A DNA stretch of 36,537 nt from Oscillospiraceae bacterium (GTDB taxonomy: Bacteria; Bacillota; Clostridia; Oscillospirales; Oscillospiraceae), in NCBI GenBank assembly GCA_015068155.1, contig SVLC01000017.1, positions 1 to 36,537 on the forward strand, in the 5' to 3' direction. This document shows positions 6,694 to 14,284 of the stretch, piece after piece. A program made the position numbers and the translations under genes. The notes beneath the pieces are model-generated. The model did not search any database. It was not told the origin of the DNA and saw nothing but the letters and a program-made list of their open reading frames with translations. Numbering within the stretch: the first letter of the stretch is position 1; every line of letters begins with the position of its first letter.

Positions 6694-8136
6694 ATGCATA
6701 ATGACCTTCTTGAACAAAACCAACAAAAGAGGAGAGATATGCCGCTGTGGATGCTGGTCTGCTTTGCCATGTTCAGCTTTTGGCAGATGGGATTTATCTA
6801 TTATTTCCTCGAGCCGTCCTCGGCTCTCGACGGAAAGATCCCCATCGACATTAACATCGATTACGGCACTACGCTGACAGCGGTTTGTTACATACTCGGT
6901 ATCCTTACAATGATCTTCTTGCCGAGGATTATTACGTGGGCGCAGCGGATCGCCACGGGTGTTGCGCTTCTTTCGGCAGTTGCTTTCTTTCTTCCTCTGC
7001 CGGACGATATTCTGCGCCTTAACATTTACCTGCAGATCTTCTGCTGCTGCCTGATGATCGGCTTTGAGACCTTTCTTGTGGTTACTTACTTTTCCGAGAA
7101 AAGCGGTGTCAAGTATCTGACCTTCGGCTACGGTATCGCAGTGTTCCTGATCGCTTTGGTTCAGAACGAGGTGATATCCATCCCGTTCTCTGCCTTCCGC
7201 TATGCAATGGTGGCAGCTCTTGTGCTTCTGTTTATATTCTTCCTCCGTATGCCTACGGGTAAGGAGCGTTTGCCTCGGTTCGTGAAAAAGAGCGACGGTC
7301 TTATCGTGCCGAAGAAGATGATGTGGGGTGCTTATCTCATTGCTTTCATTGCTGCGCTGATGGGCGTTGGCGGTCCTGCGGTCGTAGGCAAGGTCGAGCA
7401 CGGCGTTTCCATTATGTATTTGGTAGTGGCGCTTTCCTGTTTCACTATGTATTTTCTTTATAAGAAAGCGAACATTCATCCCTTCCGCATAGCGCCCCTG
7501 TTTGTCGGACTCGGTGGGTTCGGTTACCTTGTAATGCTTGTGTCCGCATACGTTCCCGCACTTTCCTATGTCGCCTGCATACTCATTGGATTCAGTATGA
7601 CGGTATGTATGCTCGCTCCGCTTTACGGTGTGCCGATCATGAAGTCTTATCCATCCAAGTTCATAGCACCCTCTATCATGGGTCTTGCGCTCTCGGCGGT
7701 TCTCGTTCACGCCGTTATCGCCGAGATATTCCTCGGCGCACCTACCGCGCTGTACATCTTCTATGCGGTGATCATGGGTGTGCTTGTGTTCGTATATATG
7801 CAGGTGGAGCCGTTCCTGATGTTCACACTTCGCCGCAGAATCACGGATGAAGAAGCTGTTCAAGCAGCAGAGGAAGAAGCGGTCGCTGTTCCGGCTGCAG
7901 AGGTCACCGAGGCAGACACCACCTCCGATCCTCTTGCCGTCCTCACTCCGAAGGAACGGGAGGTTGCGGAATTCATCTGTATGGGTTATACCAATGCGGA
8001 TATTGCGAAGCTGCTTTTCATCTCCGAGCATACCGTAAAGGATCACACCAAAAAGATCTATCCCAAGCTGGGCGTCCACAGCCGACTGGAACTTGCCACT
8101 TTGGTAAACAATTACCGTATGACCAGCAGAAAATGA
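6694..8136 (+). CDS. LuxR regulator with N-terminal polytopic membrane domain
   Basis: 480 residues. Residues about 16-385 contain roughly twelve hydrophobic segments in a pattern like a major-facilitator transporter (for example MLVCFAMFSFWQMGFIYYF, later VACILIGFSMTVCMLAPLYG). An Ala/Glu-rich linker (about 390-420) leads to a LuxR helix-turn-helix: LAVLTPKEREVAEFICMGYTN, then IAKLLFISEHTVKDHTKKIYPKLGV. The architecture suggests a membrane sensor in which a transporter-like domain detects a ligand and controls a tethered DNA-binding domain; this class occurs in gut anaerobes but is little characterised. There are two candidate starts: 6694 (AAAGGCGG upstream) and the ATG at 6739 (GAGGAG, 5 bases), which begins MPLWML right at the first membrane segment. 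The latter has the better ribosome binding site. Confidence 0.9.
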   Translation: MHNDLLEQNQQKRRDMPLWMLVCFAMFSFWQMGFIYYFLEPSSALDGKIPIDINIDYGTTLTAVCYILGILTMIFLPRIITWAQRIATGVALLSAVAFFLPLPDDILRLNIYLQIFCCCLMIGFETFLVVTYFSEKSGVKYLTFGYGIAVFLIALVQNEVISIPFSAFRYAMVAALVLLFIFFLRMPTGKERLPRFVKKSDGLIVPKKMMWGAYLIAFIAALMGVGGPAVVGKVEHGVSIMYLVVALSCFTMYFLYKKANIHPFRIAPLFVGLGGFGYLVMLVSAYVPALSYVACILIGFSMTVCMLAPLYGVPIMKSYPSKFIAPSIMGLALSAVLVHAVIAEIFLGAPTALYIFYAVIMGVLVFVYMQVEPFLMFTLRRRITDEEAVQAAEEEAVAVPAAEVTEADTTSDPLAVLTPKEREVAEFICMGYTNADIAKLLFISEHTVKDHTKKIYPKLGVHSRLELATLVNNYRMTSRK

Positions 8137-8198
8137 TCAGCCGATCCAGAATCATCTGCCCCGTTCTTTCTGCACTTCCTTGATGAAAACGCATAAAC

Positions 8199-8228
8199 TG
8201 TCTTATAAGCGACTAAGCTTATAAGACA
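8199..8228. promoter_or_regulatory. Perfect 12-base inverted repeat
   Basis: TGTCTTATAAGC and GCTTATAAGACA around the loop GACTAA, 21 bases before the start of the Cys-rich gene. No T-run follows, so it is more likely an operator or RNA stem than a terminator. The upstream gene ends at 8136. Confidence 0.5.
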
Positions 8229-8249
8229 CATTATCAGGGAGGTCATGTT

Positions 8250-9086
8250 ATGTCTGAACGCTGCGACAGTCTGTGCTGCGATCCCCAGGACCTGCGCCAG
8301 GCCATGTCCATCCACACCCGAAAAATCACCGACGCCTGCCGGGATAAAGATTGCATTGAGGATCTGCGGGTCTATCTGACCGCCGGATCCCAAAACACCC
8401 TGGACTGCGCCGCCGGCGCCAGGGTTCGCTGCGCGGATCTGGTGTATGCTTACATTGATGTGGAGCCGGTGGCCTTCGACCGGAATCATTACTGCGTGGA
8501 TGTCACTTTTTACTATCGCATTTTGGCGGATGCCATTGTCGGTGCGGCGCGTCCTGCCCCGCTGACGGGTCTGGCGGTGTTCTCCAAGCGGGTAGTGCTC
8601 TGCGGCGAAGACAGTCACACCCATGTTTACACCAGCGATACCCGTCTGGGTCAGCCCGACGGCGTAACCGCCTACGCCGCCAATCGGCCCTATGCGGTGG
8701 TGGAAGTGCTGGATCCCATGGTGCTGGCCTCCAAGGTCAAGGAAGTCTGCGATTGCAACTGCGACAATGCTCTGGTGCAGATCCCCGGCTGTGTAAAAGC
8801 GCTGTATGACGAAGAATTGGTGGTATCCGGGGAAAAGCGGCGGCTGTTTGTAACGCTGGGGCAGTTCTCCGTGATCCGGCTGGAACGGGATGCCCAGCTT
8901 GTAGTACCGGTGCTCGACTGTGCTGTTCCCTCCCGGGAATGCTGCGACGCCGGCGGCTCCACCGAGGATCCCTGCGAAATGTTCAGCCGTATTCCCTTCC
9001 CCACCGGCCAGTTCTGCCCCACCGGGTGCAGCGACGCCTGCTCCCCTGCCCCCGATGCCTGTGGCTATAAGACCTTCAGCGATTAA
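8250..9086 (+). CDS. Cysteine-rich protein of unknown function
   Basis: 278 residues, no signal peptide or membrane segment, about twenty Cys. The N-terminal CDSLCCDP is followed by a structured region with DAIVGAARPAPLTGLAVFSKR and a run of strands. A Cys cluster VCDCNCDN lies near residue 170. A C-terminal tail of short Cys/Pro/Gly segments begins at about 225 (PSRECCDAGG, then FCPTGCSDACSP). Proteins of this design in spore formers are often coat or exosporium-associated, stabilised by disulphides, but nothing here proves it. The GGGAGG site is 7 bases before the ATG. The gene stands alone, preceded by a perfect inverted repeat and followed by a strong hairpin that also separates it from the converging mreB. 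Confidence 0.85.
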   Translation: MSERCDSLCCDPQDLRQAMSIHTRKITDACRDKDCIEDLRVYLTAGSQNTLDCAAGARVRCADLVYAYIDVEPVAFDRNHYCVDVTFYYRILADAIVGAARPAPLTGLAVFSKRVVLCGEDSHTHVYTSDTRLGQPDGVTAYAANRPYAVVEVLDPMVLASKVKEVCDCNCDNALVQIPGCVKALYDEELVVSGEKRRLFVTLGQFSVIRLERDAQLVVPVLDCAVPSRECCDAGGSTEDPCEMFSRIPFPTGQFCPTGCSDACSPAPDACGYKTFSD

Positions 9087-9091
9087 ACAAG

Positions 9092-9121
9092 TTACCCCGG
9101 CACCTTTCGGTGCCGGGGTAA
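9092..9121. terminator. Strong bidirectional hairpin between convergent genes
   Basis: Arms TTACCCCGGCACC and GGTGCCGGGGTAA (13 base pairs) around TTTC. The outer TTA/TAA pairs give short A/T flanks on both sides. It lies between the Cys-rich gene and the mreB end, both of which converge here. Confidence 0.75.
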
Positions 9122-9163
9122 TTAAATATGGGTACATGATATAACGCCGCTCCACCCGGGGAT

Positions 9164-10201
9164 TTACGAACGCATAGCCCGCTTTTTGGCGTAGTTCACC
9201 GGGCCTTCCTTCATGTGGTTGATCCAGTTGAGACTCTTGCCGCAGCCGTATACCACGCAGGAATCCGGATCATCGCCCATGGCACAGGGAATACCGGTAC
9301 GTTTTTCGATCAGCGCGCACATACCGCCCAACTGGCTGCCGCCGCCGGTGAGGGTGATGCCGTTTTCGGCAATATCGCTGACCAGTTCGGGAGAGGTATC
9401 CTCCAGCACCGACAGCACTTCTTCCGCGATCTGCCGGGCAGGCCGCCGCAAAACTTCATAGATCTCCGTAGAGGTGAGGGTCAGTTCTCTGGGCATACCG
9501 CTCTTGGCATCACGGCCACGGACGGTCATGGTGGTTTCCTCCGCCCGCTCGTCCACGCAGCCGATTTTGATTTTAATATCCTCGGCGGTCACTTTGCCGA
9601 TGATCACGCCGTGCCACCGGCGCATATAGCGGATGATGGCATCGTCAAAGCTGTCGCCGGCCACCTTGATGGAGGAGGACACCGCCACACCATTCAGGCT
9701 CAGTACTGCGATATCCGTCGTACCGCCGCCGATATCCACCACCATATGGCCCCTGGGGCCGCGGATGTCCAAATTGGCGCCCATCGCCGCCGCCAAAGGC
9801 TCTTCGATCAAATAGACCCGGCGGGCGCCGGCTTCGATGGCGGCGTTGATCACCGTGCGTTCCTGCACCTCAGTAACGCCGCTGGGTACGCAGATGACCA
9901 CCCGGGGCTTGGGATTGAACAAGCCCTTCGGGGCTGCTCGCTTTAACAGCACCTGGAGCATACGCACCGTCATCACATGGTCGGAGATCACGCCGTCCTT
10001 CAGCGGGTGCATTGCCACCACATTACCGGGGGTGCGTCCCAGCATATTTTTCGCTTCCGTACCCACCTGCAGAATACGGCCGGTGTTTTTATCCACCGCC
10101 ACTACAGAGGGTTCCCGAACCACAATGCCCTTTTTGTCTGCATAGATCAGGATATTGGAGGTACCCAGGTCCACACCCAGGTCATTGGAAAATAATCTCA
10201 T
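9164..10201 (-). CDS. mreB: Rod shape-determining actin homologue MreB/Mbl
   Basis: About 345 residues from the ATG at 10201. A GTG at 10210 is possible, but the AGGTG site gives normal spacing (6 bases) only to the ATG, and the family start MRLFSNDLGVDLGTSN fits. Actin-fold motifs are clear: phosphate-1 DLGVDLGTSNILIY (about 6-19), connect/phosphate-2 VVDIGGGTTDIAVLSLNG (about 155-172), and the adenosine motif NGITLTGGGSQLGGM (about 285-299). MreB forms membrane-bound filaments that organise the elongasome for cell-wall synthesis. It lacks mreC/mreD neighbours; instead it is last in a recD2-comF-mreB run with comF ending 5 bases upstream, as is common for extra MreB/Mbl paralogues in Clostridia. 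Which paralogue it is cannot be settled here. Confidence 0.95.
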   Translation of the reverse strand: MRLFSNDLGVDLGTSNILIYADKKGIVVREPSVVAVDKNTGRILQVGTEAKNMLGRTPGNVVAMHPLKDGVISDHVMTVRMLQVLLKRAAPKGLFNPKPRVVICVPSGVTEVQERTVINAAIEAGARRVYLIEEPLAAAMGANLDIRGPRGHMVVDIGGGTTDIAVLSLNGVAVSSSIKVAGDSFDDAIIRYMRRWHGVIIGKVTAEDIKIKIGCVDERAEETTMTVRGRDAKSGMPRELTLTSTEIYEVLRRPARQIAEEVLSVLEDTSPELVSDIAENGITLTGGGSQLGGMCALIEKRTGIPCAMGDDPDSCVVYGCGKSLNWINHMKEGPVNYAKKRAMRS

Positions 10202-10206
10202 AGCAT

Positions 10207-10881
10207 TCACCTACCGGTCTTTTTTTGTTGATTTACCGCGGCCATCACCGCAAGATGTACTGCCTCAGCCCCTGCGGTCAGCAGGACTCTGGCACATTCA
10301 CCGGCAGTCGCGCCGGTGGTAAGAATATCGTCCAGCAGCAGGATCCGCCGGCCCAACAGGGCGCTTGGATCCACCGCTTCGTATACGCCCAGCACATTGG
10401 CCTTTCTGTGGGCATGGCCCACAATGCCCGATTGGGGCGGATTGTCCCGGGTCTTACGCAGCAGTGCCACCGCCGGGATGCCGGTTTCTTTACTCAAAGC
10501 TTCTGCCAGCAGCCGGCATTGATCGAAGCCGCGCTTCTTCAGCCGCTTTTGGCTGATGGGCACCCAGGTGATCACATCCACCTGCAGGCGGTCTTCCTTC
10601 ATCAGCTTCACGCCCAACAGTCTGGCATAGGCCGCAGCGTAATTTCTGCGCCCGTAGAATTTATAACGCAGGATACTGCCGCGCACCATGTCCTGGTAAT
10701 ACCAAACCGCAGTCCAGCTATCCAAAAAGGGATATTTTGCTCGGGACAGGCCACATTCCGGCGCTTCTACGCGGCATTTGCGGCACAGATCCAGCTCCTC
10801 TTTTTCCAGAAGCCGGCCGCAAAGCACGCATTTTTCCGGAAACAGCCATTGCGACAAAATAGAAAACAGTTTCATCAGCAT
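10207..10881 (-). CDS. comF: ComF-family phosphoribosyltransferase-like protein
   Basis: 224 residues. An N-terminal zinc ribbon (Cys18, Cys21, Cys33, Cys36 in CVLCG and CRKC) precedes a phosphoribosyltransferase-type fold with the PRPP-binding motif RILLLDDILTTGATAGEC near residue 180. WVPISQKRLKKRGFDQCRLLA and NPPQSGIVGHAHRKANV are the usual ComF signatures. In naturally competent bacteria ComF helps move or process incoming single-stranded DNA with ComFA; no comFA is next to it here, but a RecD2 helicase is. Its ATG overlaps the recD2 stop (ATGCTGA); a second ATG two codons later also has good spacing to GGGG. Co-transcription with recD2 and mreB is very likely. Confidence 0.93.
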   Translation of the reverse strand: MLMKLFSILSQWLFPEKCVLCGRLLEKEELDLCRKCRVEAPECGLSRAKYPFLDSWTAVWYYQDMVRGSILRYKFYGRRNYAAAYARLLGVKLMKEDRLQVDVITWVPISQKRLKKRGFDQCRLLAEALSKETGIPAVALLRKTRDNPPQSGIVGHAHRKANVLGVYEAVDPSALLGRRILLLDDILTTGATAGECARVLLTAGAEAVHLAVMAAVNQQKKTGR

Positions 10882-13091
10882 TTCCCCTGCAGCCGCAGCT
10901 TCAAACCGGTATATCGCCGGTTGCGCTTGGCATTTTCCGTCATAGCCGCCACTGTTTCCTCCCGGCCAACGATGACCAACAGTTCTCTTGCCCGGGTAAT
11001 GGCGGTATACAGCACGCTGCGGCTGAGCAGATACGGAGAGCCGCCGAACGCCGCCAGCACCACGGCCCGGTACTCGCTGCCCTGACTTTTATGGACGGTC
11101 ATGGCATAGGCGGGCTCCAATTCCCCCAACTGTGCGAAATCGTAATCGGCAATACGGTCGTCATAACATACGGTCAAGGTTTCCATTTGAGAATCTATAG
11201 CCAGGACCGTGCCCACATCCCCATTGAAGATACCGGCGCCTACAGCGCTGCCATCTGCCTTTTTCCACATAATATCATAGTTGTTGCGAATTTGCATCAC
11301 CCGATCGCCTTCCCGGAAGAAAAAATCTCCCCATTGGCGCTCTTTTTTTCCGGGTCCGGCCGGATTGAGGACCCGCTGCAGCCGCTGGTTCAGCGCCCAA
11401 GTGCCTACACCGCCCTTCCGTGTGGGCGTGAGCACCTGGATCTGATCCGCAGGAATGCCCATTTTCTGCGGCAGCCGTGTGCTGCATAAGTCCTGAATGG
11501 TTTGGCTCACCGCTTCTTCCGTGGCGCAACGCAGGAAGAAACAGTCACTTTTGACATTGCGCAGATCCGGCAGCTGACCGCTGTTGACCCGGTGCGCATT
11601 CATAACGATCAGGCTCTGCTGCGCCTGGCGGAAGATCTCCGTCAGGCGGATCGTCGGCAAGCTTTCGCTGCGCAGACAGTCGCTGAAGGGAGTGCCCGGC
11701 CCCACCGGCGGCAACTGATCCGGATCCCCAACCAGCACCAGACGGGCAGTGGCAGGTACCGCCTGCAGAAGGCTATATAAAAGCTGTACATCCACCATGG
11801 ACATTTCATCCACGATCACAGCATCTGTTTTCAAGGGGTTGGCTTCATCCCGGACAAAATACATCTGCCCGGTATGGGGGTCAATGGTGGCCTCCAGCAG
11901 GCGGTGGATGGTGGAGGCATCCTCCCCCGTCACCTCGGTCAGCCGTTTGGCGGCGCGACCGGTAGGGGCCGCCAGAACGCATTTCAACCCCATTTGCTGA
12001 TACACCGAAAGCACCGCCCGCAAAATGGTAGTCTTGCCGGTACCGGGGCCACCGGTCAGTAGCAGTACGCCGGACGCCGCAGCGTGGCGTATAGCCTGCT
12101 CCTGCTGTTCGGAATAGGCGATTCCGCTTTCTTTTTGGGCGTTCTGCAGCATTTTCTCCATTCCCCGCACATGCGGAAATTCCAACTGCGCAGCAGCCAG
12201 CAAGCGATCCTGAATATAGCGCTCCGCTTCATACAGCTCCGGCAAATAGACGACCCGGATACCCGCCAGGGTATCGGTTACCATTCGTTGGGCTTGCTCC
12301 AGCCGCTGCGCGGCGGCAAGCACCACATCTGCATCCACCGAAAGCAGCTGCGCAGTAGCCGCCAGCAGCTTGTCCTCAGGCAAGAAGCTATGGCCCGCCA
12401 GCAAATTATACCGCAGTTCGAACAGGATGCCGGCTTCCACACGGCGATGATCCTCAGCAGACACACCCAACGCAACGGCAAACCGGTCCACCGCTTCAAA
12501 AGGCGCTTCGAAGCCCTCGTCCATCAGCAAATAGGGGTCGTCATACAAAAGCTCCGAGGCATTTTCCCCGTAACGCTTGTACACCTGCACCGCCAATTCA
12601 GCCGGCAGCTGATGGGCGGCAAAGAATTCCATCAACTGGCGCATGCCCACCCGGAGCTTGAATTCTTCGCCGATGGCCCGGGCCTTGGCCGCGGAAATAC
12701 CGCTGACCTCCGCCAAACGGGCAGGCTCACGCTCCAAAATATCCAATGTGCGGTCACCGAATTTGTCCACGATTCGGGCCGCTGTCCTGGGTCCGATACC
12801 CTTGATGATACGGCTGGAAAGATACTGCAAAATTTCCACGCTGCTTTGGGGCAGTATCCGTTCCAAAAATTCCGCCTCGAACTGGCGACCGTAGCTATTA
12901 TGACTGGTCCACCGGCCGGTAACCAGCAAACCCTCTCCCACCGCAGGCATGGGAACGGTGCCCACGACGGTAACCGTCTGGGCATCGCTGCATTTTAAGC
13001 GCAGGACCGCATAGCCGTTATCGTAGTTCTGAAAAACCACGGCGGCGATGGTGCCCTGGAGCATTTCCATTTCCTGGTCGGGATAGGCCAT
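10875..13091 (-). CDS. recD2: RecD2-type superfamily 1B helicase
   Basis: About 738 residues from the ATG at 13091. A longer frame begins at 13133, but GAGGA lies just before the internal ATG and family members start near MEMLQGTIAAVVFQN. An OB-like N-domain is followed by helix-hairpin-helix units (IIKGIGPRTAARIVDKFG, VSGISAAKARAIGEEF). Walker A is GGPGTGKTT (about 347-355), Walker B VIVDEMSMVD (about 425-434), then GDPDQLPPVGPG (motif III) and a C-terminal AYAMTVHKSQGSEYRAVV with TAITRARELLVIVG. RecD2 is a 5'-3' DNA helicase that works without RecBC in repair and replication-fork protection. It follows a small membrane-protein gene by 7 bases and overlaps comF. Confidence 0.95.
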   Translation of the reverse strand: MAYPDQEMEMLQGTIAAVVFQNYDNGYAVLRLKCSDAQTVTVVGTVPMPAVGEGLLVTGRWTSHNSYGRQFEAEFLERILPQSSVEILQYLSSRIIKGIGPRTAARIVDKFGDRTLDILEREPARLAEVSGISAAKARAIGEEFKLRVGMRQLMEFFAAHQLPAELAVQVYKRYGENASELLYDDPYLLMDEGFEAPFEAVDRFAVALGVSAEDHRRVEAGILFELRYNLLAGHSFLPEDKLLAATAQLLSVDADVVLAAAQRLEQAQRMVTDTLAGIRVVYLPELYEAERYIQDRLLAAAQLEFPHVRGMEKMLQNAQKESGIAYSEQQEQAIRHAAASGVLLLTGGPGTGKTTILRAVLSVYQQMGLKCVLAAPTGRAAKRLTEVTGEDASTIHRLLEATIDPHTGQMYFVRDEANPLKTDAVIVDEMSMVDVQLLYSLLQAVPATARLVLVGDPDQLPPVGPGTPFSDCLRSESLPTIRLTEIFRQAQQSLIVMNAHRVNSGQLPDLRNVKSDCFFLRCATEEAVSQTIQDLCSTRLPQKMGIPADQIQVLTPTRKGGVGTWALNQRLQRVLNPAGPGKKERQWGDFFFREGDRVMQIRNNYDIMWKKADGSAVGAGIFNGDVGTVLAIDSQMETLTVCYDDRIADYDFAQLGELEPAYAMTVHKSQGSEYRAVVLAAFGGSPYLLSRSVLYTAITRARELLVIVGREETVAAMTENAKRNRRYTGLKLRLQGKC

Positions 13092-13098
13092 GATATCC

Positions 13099-13404
13099 TC
13101 ATTTCCCCGGTTCTTCCGGGTCGCAAAATTCAATGGATGGGAATTTTTGCCGCAGTCTCTGCCGCTGTCGGCTGTTCAGGCCCCGTCCGCTGAGCAAAAG
13201 TCCGCAGCGCAGCAAGCCCGTTTCCCGCAGCCACAGCAGCCGCCGCAGCAAAGCAGATTCATCCGTCGGGCTGCACAGCACCACCATGGTACAGCGGCAG
13301 TTGCCGGGCAGCAGAAAGCCAAACAGCGCCCACAGAACGCAGTATCCGCCAAAGGCTGCCAGCAGGCCCAAAACCACATATCCCATCATATCCATCCCTC
13401 CCAA
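13099..13404 (-). CDS. Small membrane-anchored protein of unknown function
   Basis: 101 residues. One N-terminal hydrophobic segment (about 6-33, GYVVLGLLAAFGGYCVLWALFG) precedes a basic cytosolic-looking domain with MVVLCSPTDESALLRRLLWL and RGLNSRQRQRLRQKFPSIEF. The C-terminal part has the alternating strand-helix look of a small nucleotide-fold fragment, but I recognise no family. It ends 7 bases before recD2 and should be the first gene of that operon. GGAGGG lies just ahead of the first ATG; several in-frame ATG codons near the start make the exact start uncertain. Confidence 0.7.
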   Translation of the reverse strand: MGGMDMMGYVVLGLLAAFGGYCVLWALFGFLLPGNCRCTMVVLCSPTDESALLRRLLWLRETGLLRCGLLLSGRGLNSRQRQRLRQKFPSIEFCDPEEPGK

Positions 13405-13490
13405 TCATTCTATGCATCGGAGGGCATAAATGTTCAATATATAGTGTACAATATTTTTTCGGGTTTGAAAAGGGTTTTCCGGAAAAAGTT

Positions 13491-13520
13491 TATAAAAAAT
13501 CCGGCTGTTACAGCAGCCGG
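13491..13520 (-). terminator. Intrinsic terminator of the pyrophosphatase-like gene
   Basis: Read on the minus strand, CCGGCTG-CTGTAA-CAGCCGG is followed by ATTTTTTAT. The gene's stop codon (TAA) lies in the loop of this hairpin. Confidence 0.8.
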
Positions 13521-13834
13521 ACCGTGGAGTTGAAATATTGTTCCTGAAAATCAACGGCATCGCGGATCTGCCGGGCAGTAAAAGCCGCGCCCTCCGGTGC
13601 AACTACCCACTTATCCTCCACATCGTTTTCCCGGTGGATTTCGGCGATCACCCGTCCGGTAAATTGGAAAACCGGGTGATCCAGGCCTAAAACATAGGCA
13701 TCCTCCGGCTCGCCGTCGGCAGCCATTGTGCCGGGGATATAACCATAATTAACAGGATAGATCAGCGCAGGATACTGCGGATGGGCGCTGCCCATAGGGC
13801 GGTCGATGATCACCGTGACGATTTTTCCCAGCAT
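13508..13834 (-). CDS. Miniature family I inorganic pyrophosphatase-like protein
   Basis: 108 residues, well short of the usual 160-180 of bacterial family I pyrophosphatase. The core is recognisable: DRPMGSAHP...YPVNYGYIPGT matches the YPxNYGFIP segment, DGEPEDAYVLG aligns with the DGDPxD metal-binding motif (second Asp changed to Glu), and VIAEIHRENDVEDKWVVAP aligns with the region carrying the next catalytic acids and Lys. The ordinary N-terminal strand block and C-terminal helix are missing. It may be a minimal pyrophosphatase or a related hydrolase; activity cannot be judged from sequence alone. AGGAGG lies 9 bases before the ATG. It is monocistronic with its own terminator. Confidence 0.8.
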   Translation of the reverse strand: MLGKIVTVIIDRPMGSAHPQYPALIYPVNYGYIPGTMAADGEPEDAYVLGLDHPVFQFTGRVIAEIHRENDVEDKWVVAPEGAAFTARQIRDAVDFQEQYFNSTVRLL

Positions 13835-13934
13835 TTTCCCACGCCTCCTTTTTCCCTATTTTAACACTATTTTTCCAGCTTTGCAAACATAAACCGATGT
13901 AAAAAATAAAATTTCAAAAAACGAAAAAAAGGTA

Positions 13935-13962
13935 TTGACATTTCCGCAAAAGGTGCTATAAT
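13935..13962 (+). promoter_or_regulatory. Promoter of tRNA-Gly
   Basis: Consensus boxes TTGACA and TATAAT separated by 16 bases, 12 bases before the tRNA. Confidence 0.9.
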
Positions 13963-13974
13963 ACCACTTGTTCC

Positions 13975-14050
13975 GCGGGTGTAGCTCATCCGGTAGAGCG
14001 CCACCTTGCCAAGGTGGAGGTAGCGAGTTCGAGCCTCGTCACCCGCTCCA
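13975..14050 (+). tRNA. tRNA-Gly (anticodon GCC)
   Basis: 76 bases with encoded CCA. The acceptor stem GCGGGTG pairs with CACCCGC, and the discriminator is T. The anticodon stem CCACC/GGTGG encloses TTGCCAA, giving anticodon GCC. The T arm reads GCGAGTTCGAGCCTCGT. It has its own consensus promoter and terminator. The 3' 21 bases plus one more are repeated exactly at 14207-14228. Confidence 0.97.
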
Positions 14051-14051
14051 T
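14030..14051 (+). repeat. Candidate attachment site, copy 1 (inside tRNA-Gly)
   Basis: The final 21 bases of the tRNA plus the next T recur exactly at 14207-14228. Integrative elements commonly use a tRNA 3' end as target and leave such a duplication. Confidence 0.6.
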
Positions 14052-14057
14052 AAAAGA

Positions 14058-14091
14058 AAAACAGTCACCGAAAGGTGGCTGTTTTCTTTTA
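14058..14091 (+). terminator. Terminator of tRNA-Gly
   Basis: AAAACAGTCACC and GGTGGCTGTTTT around a GAAA loop (one G-T pair), followed by CTTTTAT. Confidence 0.85.
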
Positions 14092-14101
14092 TCTGGGCAG
14101 T

Positions 14102-14171
14102 GGTGTGAGGCTCGAATAATTCAATGCGGCGCGGATGAGCGCCGCTGGCGAGGGCTTGACCGAGCCACACC
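14102..14171. repeat. Nested inverted repeats between the two tRNA 3' ends
   Basis: The outer arms GGTGT + GGCTCG (14102-14106, 14109-14114) pair with CGAGCC + ACACC (14161-14171). Inside, GCGGCGC (14126-14132) pairs with GCGCCGC (14139-14145). No coding sequence is visible. It could fold as a DNA cruciform or RNA. Confidence 0.5.
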
Positions 14172-14174
14172 TTA

Positions 14175-14201
14175 ATTTTCGTTCCCTTTAGGAACGAAAA
14201 T
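14175..14201. repeat. Perfect inverted repeat in the tRNA-flanking remnant
   Basis: ATTTTCGTTCC and GGAACGAAAAT (11 base pairs) around CTTTA, six bases before the second tRNA 3'-end copy. Confidence 0.6.
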
Positions 14202-14206
14202 GCAAA

Positions 14207-14228
14207 CGAGCCTCGTCACCCGCTCCAT
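14207..14228 (+). repeat. Candidate attachment site, copy 2 (tRNA-Gly 3' end duplicate)
   Basis: 22-base exact copy of the tRNA-Gly 3' end (CGAGCC to CTCCAT). The 5' part of a tRNA is absent, so this is a tail duplicate and not a second tRNA gene. Confidence 0.65.
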
Positions 14229-14245
14229 GCGGCAAGCAAATAATT

Positions 14246-14283
14246 AACCCCGACAGATTATCAATGGTCTGTCGGGGTTTGAT
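14246..14283. terminator. Bidirectional terminator
   Basis: AACCCCGACAGA and TCTGTCGGGGTT (12 base pairs) with a 10-base loop, with TGATTTT on one side and, on the other strand, TTAATTATTT. It ends the 14285-14578 gene. Confidence 0.8.
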
Positions 14284-14284
14284 T

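Noticed and set aside
6661..8079. Long open frame antisense to the LuxR-membrane gene
   Set aside because: It mirrors the codon bias of the real gene, has no recognisable domain and is His/Arg-rich throughout; similar antisense frames lie over atpA, atpD and asnS.
8199..8228. Terminator of the LuxR-membrane gene
   Set aside because: Perfect stem but no T-run after it, and it lies 62 bases past the stop and only 21 before the next gene.
14207..14228. Second tRNA gene
   Set aside because: Only the 3' tail is present; no D arm, anticodon arm or 5' acceptor strand.
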